From: Filimonas sp.
Lineage (GTDB): Bacteria > Bacteroidota > Bacteroidia > Chitinophagales > Chitinophagaceae
Assembly: GCA_017306865.1 (NCBI GenBank)
Contig: JAFKHH010000013.1
Location: forward strand, 434,001 to 498,000
Direction of reading: 5' to 3'
Length of the DNA: 64,000 bases
Below are positions 26,512 through 35,340 of this stretch, in pieces (the stretch's first letter is position 1; each line of letters begins with the position of its first letter). The position numbers were made by a program, and so were the translations under genes. The notes beneath the pieces were generated by a model that was not told where the DNA came from, ran no database searches, and was given only the letters and a program-made list of their open reading frames with translations.

Positions 26512-29052
26512 ATGAGCACTGACCATCGACCGGTAACCGGGGATTATTGCGCTTTGAATAGTGCTTTTATCTACACTTATAGATTTAAACCTGTAGTGCT
26601 CTTTATAATGCTATTGCTGTTTACCGGCAGCCTTTTGGCACAGCAACAAGATACAGCACAGGTACTGCACACGGGTGTAGCAAAGATTGACAGTATAAAA
26701 GATAACATGGTATTCCGGCTACAGGAGCTGGGAAAAAGCCTGAAGAAAAAAAGTGTAGATGAATATACGGCAGAAAAAGTGGCAATGCGGCAAGACCAGG
26801 TTTTTGAGATGTCCCGCAGGATAATGGAAAAGGCAAAAAATTACCTGAAGGCTGGGATAGATACTGCTGCCATGCGACAGGAATTAATAAAGATCAATCA
26901 TTGGATCACCATAGCGGATGATGGCATTTTCATTAATGCAGGTGCTGCACATTCCTACCGAAACCTGGTGACAACTTACAACCTGCTATTGGTATTGCAA
27001 CAAAAAGCAGTTGCATTAAAAACAATAGTAGACCGCCATCATAACAACCTGGTGAGTTTTCAATACCAGATGGATTCTTTGTCCACAGACTCCTCCATTT
27101 TTACGTTCCCCGACGATTCTGTTTCGATTGTGGCTTATATAAAGAAACTTACCTCTGTCGCAAAGGGTATGAAGCCGATAGATTCGGCGTTGGATAGAGC
27201 GCATGCCAATATTGAAGACCTGCAGATACCGCTGAATACGACTGTTTACTCCATTGATGCTCGACTGGAGGCAATAGATGGGTATGAGCATTCCATTTCA
27301 GAACGTTCTTTTTCTGCGGATTTTCCTGGTCTTTTTGATAAAGCAGGTTACTCGCGCCCTTTTAGCGAAATATTCAGGTACTCAAAGGAAAAAGGATCGC
27401 TTACATTCAGGTTTTATTTACAAAATAATTCAGCCGGGATAGCGATCGTATTGCTGCTGTTGATTGCATTAGCCGTTTATCTCCGCTCGTTGAAGAAAAT
27501 ATATCGTGAAAAGAAATTGCTTAGCGACACTTTCGATGGTCAGTTGGTACTTCGTTATCCTTTCTGCTCCGCTATAGTAATTGTGCTGAGTTTGTTTCAG
27601 TTCATTTTTCCTGTACCTCCATTTATCTTTAATGTAATCTTCTGGGTATTTTCTTCCATCGCATTAACAATCATATTCAGCGGTTTTATTACTAAATTCT
27701 GGATGCGTTTCTGGTTGACTATTTTTGTTTTGTTTTTTGCTGCGTGTATAGATAACACTGCCTTACAGGCATCCAGGGTAGAGCGGTGGTTTATGTTTGT
27801 ACTGGCATTGGCCGGAGTTATAACAGGCGTGTACACGCTGGCCAAAGGCCACCGCGATGAGTTGCGCGAAAAATGGATCGTATATGCAATAGGTTTTATG
27901 GTTTTCCTGGAGTTTGTTTCTATCGTTGCGAATATTACCGGCAGGTATAACCTGTCTAAAACGATGCTGACAAGTGGTTATTTTAATGTGATCATCGCTA
28001 TCTTATTTTTATGGACAGTCCGTTTGATCAATGAAGGGCTTGCGTTGGCGTTTGCTGTGTACTCCGGACAGGAACGAAAATCGTTCTATATCAACTTTAA
28101 AAAAATCGGGACAAGGGCCCATCCGTTATTTTATTTTTTCCTTGTTATTGGCTGGTTTATTTTGTTTGGAAGAAATTTCTATGCGTTTAAATTATTGACC
28201 AATCCCATACAGACATTTTTAGCTGAGGAACGTAGTGTAGGGTCTTATACATTTACGATTAATAATTTGCTGGTATTTGTTTTTATCATGGCGCTATCCG
28301 TGATCATTTCGAAAGTAGTTTCTTTCTTTGCTTCTGATAGATATCCTGATGTAACGGGTAACCAAAAAGAAGGTAAGGTGGGTATTGGTAGCTGGATATT
28401 ATTGGTACGTATATCGATCATTACAATAGGTGTATTGTTCGCATTTGCCGCAGCAGGCATTCCGTTAGATAAAATTGCGATCATACTTGGCGCATTGGGT
28501 GTGGGCATTGGTTTTGGCTTGCAGACGCTGGTTAATAATTTAGTGAGCGGCCTGATCATTGCCTTTGAAAAACCGGTAAATGTGGGGGATATTGTAGAGA
28601 TAGGCGGCCAGGGAGGCACTATGAAATCTATAGGCTTTAGGAGTAGCATTATTTCCACCTGGGATGGAGCTGATATGGTAATGCCGAATGGTGACCTGCT
28701 TAATGCGCATCTTGTGAACTGGACATTGGGAGGCGGGAAGCGTCGTATGAATATACTAGTGGGTGTTTCTTATAACACTAACCTGCAGCAGGCGAGGGAT
28801 CTATTGACAGATATATTGTCAAAAGATGAGCGTGTACTAAGCTATCCTGCACCTTCGGTAATGTTTGAAACATTGAACAATAGTTCTATTGATATTAAAA
28901 TATTTTTCTGGGTAAGGCACATGCGCGAAGGAATTCTGATTAAAAGTGATGTGATAGCTGCTATTAGCCGGTCTTTCAAGGAGAATAACATAGAAATACC
29001 ATTCCCGCAACAAGAGGTACATATTCATACAATACAGGAAAAGAAGGAATAA
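26512..29052 (+). CDS. Large MscS-family mechanosensitive channel
   Basis: An 846-residue inner-membrane protein. A signal-like segment (VVLFIMLLLFTGSLLAQ) is followed by a ~270-residue periplasmic helical region with coiled-coil character, then about ten membrane helices. The last three helices and the beta domain are the MscS core: GIPLDKIAIILGALGVGIGFGLQ is the pore helix, and KPVNVGDIVEIGGQGG with DMVMPNGDLLNAHLVNWT the beta domain. Such MscK/YbdG-like channels release solutes on hypo-osmotic shock. TTGTAT-AATTTG-ATACAA just before the start is an inverted repeat overlapping a possible -7 element. Confidence 0.9.
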   Translation: MSTDHRPVTGDYCALNSAFIYTYRFKPVVLFIMLLLFTGSLLAQQQDTAQVLHTGVAKIDSIKDNMVFRLQELGKSLKKKSVDEYTAEKVAMRQDQVFEMSRRIMEKAKNYLKAGIDTAAMRQELIKINHWITIADDGIFINAGAAHSYRNLVTTYNLLLVLQQKAVALKTIVDRHHNNLVSFQYQMDSLSTDSSIFTFPDDSVSIVAYIKKLTSVAKGMKPIDSALDRAHANIEDLQIPLNTTVYSIDARLEAIDGYEHSISERSFSADFPGLFDKAGYSRPFSEIFRYSKEKGSLTFRFYLQNNSAGIAIVLLLLIALAVYLRSLKKIYREKKLLSDTFDGQLVLRYPFCSAIVIVLSLFQFIFPVPPFIFNVIFWVFSSIALTIIFSGFITKFWMRFWLTIFVLFFAACIDNTALQASRVERWFMFVLALAGVITGVYTLAKGHRDELREKWIVYAIGFMVFLEFVSIVANITGRYNLSKTMLTSGYFNVIIAILFLWTVRLINEGLALAFAVYSGQERKSFYINFKKIGTRAHPLFYFFLVIGWFILFGRNFYAFKLLTNPIQTFLAEERSVGSYTFTINNLLVFVFIMALSVIISKVVSFFASDRYPDVTGNQKEGKVGIGSWILLVRISIITIGVLFAFAAAGIPLDKIAIILGALGVGIGFGLQTLVNNLVSGLIIAFEKPVNVGDIVEIGGQGGTMKSIGFRSSIISTWDGADMVMPNGDLLNAHLVNWTLGGGKRRMNILVGVSYNTNLQQARDLLTDILSKDERVLSYPAPSVMFETLNNSSIDIKIFFWVRHMREGILIKSDVIAAISRSFKENNIEIPFPQQEVHIHTIQEKKE

Positions 29053-29140
29053 TGGTGAATTGTTTAATTGATATATTGTTACGATATTATATCCCATACC
29101 TGTAAAAACAATTTAACCGTATAGCCATACAACAATTCCC

Positions 29141-29716
29141 TTATCTAAACTTCGAACCGATCGTAAAGTAAACAAGATCATCTATTTTAAACAGGTCACC
29201 TTTTTTTAGCCTGGCTTTTACCATAGGGCTATTGGTTGGGTGATTTAGAAAGATGAGTATGTAATATTTATTTTCTACAAATATGCCCTGGTTGTTGGCC
29301 GAGCGGAAGGAGAGATAGGTTACGGAATCTCTCCGGTCATTTGTAAAGAAGGAAGACCGGGAGATCCACAGGCATTTGATGTCATGCATTTTTACAGACA
29401 TATCGTATAGCTTCGTGGTATCGTACTTGAAGCGGCTAATCAGCTTGTACACCTGCGGCTCATTTTTCTCCGTGTTGTAGATGTAGCGGACACTGTCTGT
29501 CTTTACTTCCATTACATAGTATTTGAATGAACGGTCAGTAAAGCCGGCAGAAAATGGTTGTTGTGCATATAGGTCCAGGTAACTTTTTCTTATTTCATTG
29601 ATCTCTTTTTTGTTTTGCAGGTAATAATCTGCAGACTTACGCTTGGTAACGCTTGCGCAGGATGCCAGTATCCATACCAGCATAGCCAATGTGTAGTATG
29701 GTACTTTATTTTGCAT
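29141..29716 (-). CDS. Lipoprotein overlapping the cysteine-peptidase-like gene
   Basis: A 191-residue lipoprotein (MQNKVPYYTLAMLVWILASC). No family was recognised; the mature part is mostly beta with charged helices (KEINEIRKSYLDLYAQQPFSAGFTDRSFKYYVMEV). Its start lies inside the last codons of the upstream gene (11-bp overlap), so the two are translationally coupled and probably work together. Confidence 0.72.
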   Translation of the reverse strand: MQNKVPYYTLAMLVWILASCASVTKRKSADYYLQNKKEINEIRKSYLDLYAQQPFSAGFTDRSFKYYVMEVKTDSVRYIYNTEKNEPQVYKLISRFKYDTTKLYDMSVKMHDIKCLWISRSSFFTNDRRDSVTYLSFRSANNQGIFVENKYYILIFLNHPTNSPMVKARLKKGDLFKIDDLVYFTIGSKFR

Positions 29717-30641
29717 ATATTTTATTTGTAATTGTAGTAACACCAAAAATAAGTTGCCTCAGCCGTTTGCGTGTAATCAACTGTTCTGTTTTCATACCAT
29801 AGTCCCAATAGCGTATCTGTATCATATCACCCACCTTATACATGTCGTACAACACGATGAAATGCGTAGGCGCACGTAGTGTAATGAGTGTGTACTTGTG
29901 CGGGTATAAAAAGTTACTGTTTACATATAGCATTACCAGTCCTTTGCGCAGTTGTCGTGTAATATAGTCATAGAAATTGCTCTTCCACGGGCGTAGGAAA
30001 TCTGAGCCCGCTGTAATCAGGTCGTTGTCGGTAAATGCACGGACCATTTTATTGAACTTGGCATAATTGGTTCCGGCCCATACCCGGTTCTCATCGCCAC
30101 GGTCGTAGTGGTGATCAAAAAAATTGATATAACCTTTGAACTGATCAGCCAGCGTAAGAAACCATAGCTGGTCTGCATGTAAGATATCCAGTTCTCCCTT
30201 GTTACGCAGCGTGCCTGCTGCCTGTAATACTTCAGGTGTTGGCTCCAGCGTTTTGCGCTCAAGCGCTGTTTTGCCGGTGCGGTAAAGATCGATCATGTGT
30301 TTCAGGTACAGATCAGGTTGGTACGTGATCAGTAAATGTGTGAGCGCAGCATAGCCACAGAAGTTAGTGGAAGCACCCTGGTTAATGCGTTCCGGGTACA
30401 AAATATTCTTACGTATGTTGGCGAAAAATAGTGCGGGCTTCACATGTGGCCAGTACACAGACGCAGATACCGTATCTAACTGGCGGTATAGCTGCATTGC
30501 AGCTTCCTTTTGCGCTGCAATAATGCTGTCACCACGATGATTGGTAATAAGCGCCTTGTACTGCGCCTTTGCCGTATAACCATGCAGGCTTATGATGAAT
30601 AGTAAAATAGTAATAACGCGCTTTAAAAGGGGCATTGGCAA
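29706..30641 (-). CDS. Secreted papain-like (C39/NlpC-like) cysteine peptidase candidate
   Basis: A 311-residue protein with a signal peptide (KRVITILLFIISLHGYTAKAQ). Cys95 in GASTNFCGYAALTHLL at the start of a helix, His260 in APTHFIVLYDM and Asp280 in IQIRYWDYGMKT have the order and surroundings of a papain-fold catalytic triad. No exact family was recognised, so the peptidase assignment is inference. It is coupled by overlap to a downstream lipoprotein. An exported peptidase or amidase with a protecting lipoprotein is one possible reading; a cell-wall housekeeping role is another. Confidence 0.68.
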   Translation of the reverse strand: MPMPLLKRVITILLFIISLHGYTAKAQYKALITNHRGDSIIAAQKEAAMQLYRQLDTVSASVYWPHVKPALFFANIRKNILYPERINQGASTNFCGYAALTHLLITYQPDLYLKHMIDLYRTGKTALERKTLEPTPEVLQAAGTLRNKGELDILHADQLWFLTLADQFKGYINFFDHHYDRGDENRVWAGTNYAKFNKMVRAFTDNDLITAGSDFLRPWKSNFYDYITRQLRKGLVMLYVNSNFLYPHKYTLITLRAPTHFIVLYDMYKVGDMIQIRYWDYGMKTEQLITRKRLRQLIFGVTTITNKIYAK

Positions 30642-30719
30642 TGCTGGTTTCTTTTATGTATCAACAAATTGGATACCGGAAAAGTTGATGAGGGTATAAA
30701 AATAAAGATTACAATATAT

Positions 30720-30900
30720 TTTTTCATCACCTAGGCACAGTAGGAACATAGACATGTAGAACCAAATAGTTCTTTTTATGAATAGCATTATTTGATTCAT
30801 TCAAGAGAGCATAGTTTACATAGAGGTCTTGGTATTTCTTCTGTGTTTCTGTGGCAATTCTTTGCGCCCTTTGCGTACCCTCTGCGTTCTTTGCGATATG
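30720..30900. repeat. Intergenic repeat phrases
   Basis: No gene between 30642 and 30956. CACCTAGGCACAGTAGGAAC, AGAGCATAGTTTACATAGAGG, TTCTGTGTTTCTGTGGCAAT and TTTGCGCCCTTTGCG...CTCTGCGTTCTTTGCG are members of phrase families also seen at 2270-2420 and 58990-59150. Confidence 0.6.
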
Positions 30901-30956
30901 AATAAAAAATGCAAGGTTGAACTTAACCTGTTGTTATGATAAATGAATACGATGCC

Positions 30957-31196
30957 TCACACATCTTTCAGGTTCCGGATGGTTTGCTCCCGGCCGCATT
31001 CTGGGCAAATGGCTGCGAGGTTATCAAATACATTGTCCCATGTGGCAGCACTGGTAAGATAAGGCTTGCTAATAAAGCCTTCTGTTCTGTAATATTCGCG
31101 CAGGCTGGCAAAGGGTGTATCATTTTCCTGGTACACAATTTTTCCTTTATGCCCGCAATCGCAGATAACGGTATAATATGTAAGGGGAGATGGCAT
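30957..31196 (-). CDS. Small zinc-ribbon-like protein
   Basis: A 79-residue protein starting MPSPLTYYTVICDCGHKGKIVYQ. Cys12/Cys14 (CDCGHKG) and a C-terminal CPECGRE pair form a likely zinc ribbon. The ~45 residues between contain a REYYRTEGFISKPYLTSAATWDNVFDNLAAI helix. The 20-codon upstream extension lies in an AAATTTGAGATTTG repeat and is excluded. Such proteins are usually cytoplasmic with unknown roles. Confidence 0.65.
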   Translation of the reverse strand: MPSPLTYYTVICDCGHKGKIVYQENDTPFASLREYYRTEGFISKPYLTSAATWDNVFDNLAAICPECGREQTIRNLKDV

Positions 31197-31214
31197 GAGG
31201 TACAAAGGTAAGAG

Positions 31215-31302
31215 GAAGGGGAGAAATTTGAGATTTGAAATTTGAGATGAACTCATTAGGATAAGACTCCTATTTCAAATCTCAAATCTGAAATTTCAAA
31301 TC
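31215..31302. repeat. AAATCTCAAATCTGAAATTTC-type inverted repeat
   Basis: GAGATTTGAAATTTGAGAT (31229) and TTTCAAATCTCAAATCTGAA (31273) are inverse versions around a short centre, forming a long weak hairpin between two genes on the same strand. Related sequence occurs at about 48808-48833 and at the right end of the window (about 63967). Confidence 0.65.
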
Positions 31303-32328
31303 TTAATACGTAATACACCTAACCCTGTCTTGGTAGTAAGAACGGTTAGTGAGTTTTGCTTTCATGGTTGCTGTCAGCTCCAGGCCGCCGCGCCAGTTAG
31401 ATGCGGTCTTTAGTGGCGATGTGTTTACATCATAGCTTATGCCAATACTAAACGGGTATGCTTCCAGTTTTACCACAGGTATAAAAGCATCTTTATAACG
31501 GTAATTTGCGCCAAATGCAATGCCCAAGGTGGTCATTTCAAGTTCATAGCTTCGCTGAAATTCTACGAGGTAAGAAAAGCCCATCAGCCATTGCCTGTTA
31601 CCGCCTTGTACAAAATAGTCTGTAAAAATATCCAGCCTGTTCACTTCACCCGAAGGAAGTGAAACACCTGCGTTCAATACGTACTTCGGGTCTACATGCA
31701 CGTTGGAGTTGCTGGTGTAGAAAGAAAGCTTCGGTTTGTTGAAATGAAAAATACCTGCACCAATATAAAAGCGGGCTTCTTCACTAAAGCTGCTGCTAAA
31801 CACAAGCCCGGTAGATGCATCCCAATAAGAATATCCGGTGCGTGAAAAATTTTCACCGGTAGGCAATGTCGGATCAAAATCACCACCACCATATTGTTCG
31901 TCAGTACGCAACTTACTCGGATCGAACTGGCTGTTTACCGGCCCACCCATGAAGGCTAGTGAGAGGTAATCATCCTTATTGCCGTTGAGCGATTTGTGGT
32001 AGTTGATAACGGGCAATATCTGTGTGCGGGATAAATTAAGGTCGCCTGCTACATCCTGTAACGCTTGTATGCCCAGGGTTACCCAGTCATCATGCTGGTT
32101 GGCGCGCAGCTTATACTCACCGCTAAGGCCAACGGTACGATAAGGAACGGTAACAGATTGCCATTGGCTTCTGAAGATACCGCTGATGCGTAAGTCGCCA
32201 TGAAAGACACCTGCAAGTGCAGGGTTACGCAGCAGCGGCTTTTCGTTGAATTGCGAAAACGCGACATCCTGTGCGTATGCAGTGCTTACGCATATGCAGG
32301 CCAATATTGTTATGATCAGATATCTCAT
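31303..32328 (-). CDS. PorP/SprF-family outer-membrane protein (type IX secretion)
   Basis: A 341-residue outer-membrane beta-barrel protein with signal peptide MRYLIITILACICVSTAYAQ. The opening DVAFSQFNEKPLLRNPALAGVFHGDLRISGIFRSQWQSV is the hallmark of the PorP/SprF family, which helps export or anchor large type IX-secreted adhesins. MRYLI is chosen over two earlier ATGs because GGAGG lies seven bases before it, an unusually good Shine-Dalgarno sequence for this phylum. It follows directly on the adhesin gene, as sprF follows sprB in gliding bacteria. Confidence 0.92.
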   Translation of the reverse strand: MRYLIITILACICVSTAYAQDVAFSQFNEKPLLRNPALAGVFHGDLRISGIFRSQWQSVTVPYRTVGLSGEYKLRANQHDDWVTLGIQALQDVAGDLNLSRTQILPVINYHKSLNGNKDDYLSLAFMGGPVNSQFDPSKLRTDEQYGGGDFDPTLPTGENFSRTGYSYWDASTGLVFSSSFSEEARFYIGAGIFHFNKPKLSFYTSNSNVHVDPKYVLNAGVSLPSGEVNRLDIFTDYFVQGGNRQWLMGFSYLVEFQRSYELEMTTLGIAFGANYRYKDAFIPVVKLEAYPFSIGISYDVNTSPLKTASNWRGGLELTATMKAKLTNRSYYQDRVRCITY

Positions 32329-32346
32329 AGTCATTCCTCCTTTCAT

Positions 32347-35340
32347 TTATTTTAAAAGGGTCACATTTCCTTTGTAAGTGTATGTTGTACCGTTTTCGCA
32401 GATCACCTCGCAGGTGTACACATACACCTCAGGACTGGCGGGTTGTCCTTTGACCATTCCATCCCATCCCGCACTGCGGTCGTTTGCGTTGAAATCTGTT
32501 TTTTCAAATACCATTTGTCCCCAGCGGTTAAATATCCTGAACGATTTTACGCGCGCTATGCCTTTACCTCGTACCATCAGTACATCGTTATGTCCGTTCT
32601 GGTCCGGTGTGAAAGCATTAGGTATATACACTTGCGTATTGGCGCAGAATACGCGGATGCACGTAGTGTCTTTACCTGCACAACCGTAAATGTTGGTGGC
32701 GGTTACGCTATAGCATACATTTTTCTTAATAGATGCAGTAGGTAATGCGCAGTTGCTACAGCTAAGATCAGTTGCCGGGTCCCATGCCCATGACCTGATA
32801 GGGCCATTGGTAATACTGCTGCGCAATGGGTATAATGTGCCCGTAGATAAGGTAGTGTCCGGCGCCAGTTTTACCACAGGGTATGCACCTACTGCAACAA
32901 TTACGTGTGCCGTATCTGTAAAGCAGTGGTATGCATCGAAGCCCACTACCTGGTAGTTGGTCGTTGCGGTTGGTGATGCCAGAGGAGATGCAGACAATGG
33001 ATTATCCAGCGAAATAACCGGGCTCCATTGATAAGTAGCTGCGCCCTGTACATTCAACCGTGTTTGCTGACCTATACAGATCGTATCGTTTTGTGTAACG
33101 CCTATTTTGAATGGCTGCGCCACTGTTACCACCATGCTGTCTGTTGCGCGGCAGCCCTCAGTGCTTATGCCCGTCAGTTTATATTGTGTAGTGAATGCCG
33201 GTGTAGCTACAGGCTGCGTACAGTTGGTACAGGATAGGCTGCCATCCAGCGGCGACCATTGATAGCTTGCTGCCCCGGTAGCTTGCAATGTTACAGACTT
33301 GCCTTTGCAGATCTGCAGGTTTTGCCCAATGCGCACATTCGGTGTGGTATCAATATGTACGGAATGGTAAAGTGTATCATAACAGCCGAATGCAGTGCCT
33401 GCAATTAATCTTACCTGGTAATTGCCCGGCGTACCATAGGTGAATGAAACAGCGTTGCCTGTTAACTGATTTTGTTGTTGTGTCCATGCAACCAGCGTAG
33501 CAGGTTCACCACCATTTAAGGCTGCAGTATATGTCACAGGCTGGTTCGTACATCCCTTACTGTTGGCGACTATGCTTACTGCCGGCGGATGATGTACGGT
33601 CAGGGAAAGATTTTGCGTTGCGTTTGCGCTACAACCGCTGGCTGTAGTAATCTGTAAGGATACAGGATAATCTCCGCCATTTTTATAGGTATGTTGCACT
33701 GTTTGCTGTGTGGTGCTGCTTGTATTATCACCCCACGACCATGTGCGGCTTACAACAGCCGTGTTACTGCGTGAGGTATCTTTTACTGCCAATACTGTAC
33801 TATCGCAATAGTATTGCAGCGTAGCCGTAAAGCCTGCGGATATTTTATCTATATGTATTGTGTCAGTACCAATAACAGGAACGCTGCAACCGGCTTTGTT
33901 AACCAATTCTATTTTTGGCAGGTAATTGCCACCTGCAGGATATGTATAGTAGAAGGTGCTTTGCGGAGGCGTTGTTTCTTTGGTTATAACAATGCCATTG
34001 CCTAAGTAGTAACGGATAGAATCTGTACCCGTTGCGTTCACGGTGAACAGAACAGGTGTGCTTCCACAAATATTGCCATGATCATAAGAGAGTGTACCTG
34101 CCGGTGCTGTTACGACTACCTGGGTGGCTGCAGTGTATATACAACCGCCTTGTGCCTGCGCGCGCATGGTAACAGGGTAGGTGCCTGGCTGTGTAAATAC
34201 GTGTTGCACAGATAGCCCGGTATCCTTACCTGCCGCACCAAAGTCCCATGCCGTATAAAGCACTGGTGTGGAGTGCTGTCCGGTGAATGTAGCGCTGAAT
34301 GGTACACAAGAGCCGGACAGATTGCTTGTTGCTATACTGCCTTGTTTCGTCAGCGTTACTGTTACTGGCTGGTAAGCCGTATCACTGCATGATTTACCAT
34401 CAGCATATACCTGTGTGGCAACCAATGCTGTGGTGAAGTTGCCGCCTGTTACATAGCTGTGGGTAGTGGCAGTAAGTGAACTGCTGGTGTTATCGCCAAA
34501 CAGCCATACAAGATTGCCTGCCCCGGTAGCCTGGCTGGTAAATGCAAATGATTCGCCCACACAGTTGGTTGTTGCAGACAGGGTGTAAGCTGCTTTTGGC
34601 GTAGCATGTACAACTATTTTCAAAGTAGTGCTGGTGTCTGAGCAACCATTGGTAGCGCGTAAGGTAACGTTGTACACGCCTTCTGCTGCAAAAATGTGCG
34701 TAACAGTGTCAATGTTTTTGGTTGTATTCGCTGTAGTGCCGTCATTAAAATCCCATGCAAACTGTGTTGCACCTTTTGTATTGTTGATGAAGTGTACAGT
34801 ATGCTGTGTACAACCAATGGCTTCGGTGCCGTTGATCGCCATATTTAGTTGTATCGCGTTCGGGCTTACAACAATGTTGAACTGTTGTACATCTGTGCCG
34901 CACGCGTTCGTAGCAGTCAGTTTAGGATTAAATACCTGTTGTGCATTACCGGTATGATATACATGCGAAGTAATACCCAGTGGTGCATTGTTCAGTATCT
35001 GCCCGTCACCAAAATCCCATTGGTAGGTATTGCCAATGCCCAGGCTGGTATTGTTTAGCTGAATGGATAATGGGGAACAACCTGTTGATTTATCCGGTGT
35101 GAATAATGCTTTTGGTTTTGCATGTACTATAATGTCTTTAGTAGCTGTAATGGTTTTACATACTGTAGCTACGCTTAATGTTACATGATACGTAGTATCA
35201 CCGGAAAGCGGGTTAGGTGCAAAGGTGTGCGTGCCAGGCGTAGCGCCGGAGTAGCTGGTGCCGTCACCAAAATTCCAGGTATAACTTGCGCCGTTGTTGC
35301 CACTGCTTGTATTGGTAAATTGTACTGCCAGCGGGCCCAA
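32347..35340 (-). CDS. SprB-like PKD-repeat adhesin, C-terminal fragment with gliding/T9SS domain
   Basis: A 997-codon frame that begins, without a proper start or signal peptide, in the middle of a PKD domain (GPLAVQFTNTSSGNNGASYTWNFGDGTS). It carries a string of PKD domains (WDFGDG, WDFNDGT, WSWGDN motifs) and Ig-like segments (KGKSVTLQATGAASYQWSP). It ends with the gliding-motility-associated C-terminal domain (IPNAFTPDQNGHNDVLMVRG ... FRIFNRWGQMVFEKTDF ... GWDGMVKGQ), a type IX secretion signal. It is the downstream part of the gene beginning at 40112, separated by a one-base frame change near 35338. The TAA stop is followed at once by the PorP/SprF gene. Confidence 0.85.
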   Translation of the reverse strand: MGPLAVQFTNTSSGNNGASYTWNFGDGTSYSGATPGTHTFAPNPLSGDTTYHVTLSVATVCKTITATKDIIVHAKPKALFTPDKSTGCSPLSIQLNNTSLGIGNTYQWDFGDGQILNNAPLGITSHVYHTGNAQQVFNPKLTATNACGTDVQQFNIVVSPNAIQLNMAINGTEAIGCTQHTVHFINNTKGATQFAWDFNDGTTANTTKNIDTVTHIFAAEGVYNVTLRATNGCSDTSTTLKIVVHATPKAAYTLSATTNCVGESFAFTSQATGAGNLVWLFGDNTSSSLTATTHSYVTGGNFTTALVATQVYADGKSCSDTAYQPVTVTLTKQGSIATSNLSGSCVPFSATFTGQHSTPVLYTAWDFGAAGKDTGLSVQHVFTQPGTYPVTMRAQAQGGCIYTAATQVVVTAPAGTLSYDHGNICGSTPVLFTVNATGTDSIRYYLGNGIVITKETTPPQSTFYYTYPAGGNYLPKIELVNKAGCSVPVIGTDTIHIDKISAGFTATLQYYCDSTVLAVKDTSRSNTAVVSRTWSWGDNTSSTTQQTVQHTYKNGGDYPVSLQITTASGCSANATQNLSLTVHHPPAVSIVANSKGCTNQPVTYTAALNGGEPATLVAWTQQQNQLTGNAVSFTYGTPGNYQVRLIAGTAFGCYDTLYHSVHIDTTPNVRIGQNLQICKGKSVTLQATGAASYQWSPLDGSLSCTNCTQPVATPAFTTQYKLTGISTEGCRATDSMVVTVAQPFKIGVTQNDTICIGQQTRLNVQGAATYQWSPVISLDNPLSASPLASPTATTNYQVVGFDAYHCFTDTAHVIVAVGAYPVVKLAPDTTLSTGTLYPLRSSITNGPIRSWAWDPATDLSCSNCALPTASIKKNVCYSVTATNIYGCAGKDTTCIRVFCANTQVYIPNAFTPDQNGHNDVLMVRGKGIARVKSFRIFNRWGQMVFEKTDFNANDRSAGWDGMVKGQPASPEVYVYTCEVICENGTTYTYKGNVTLLK

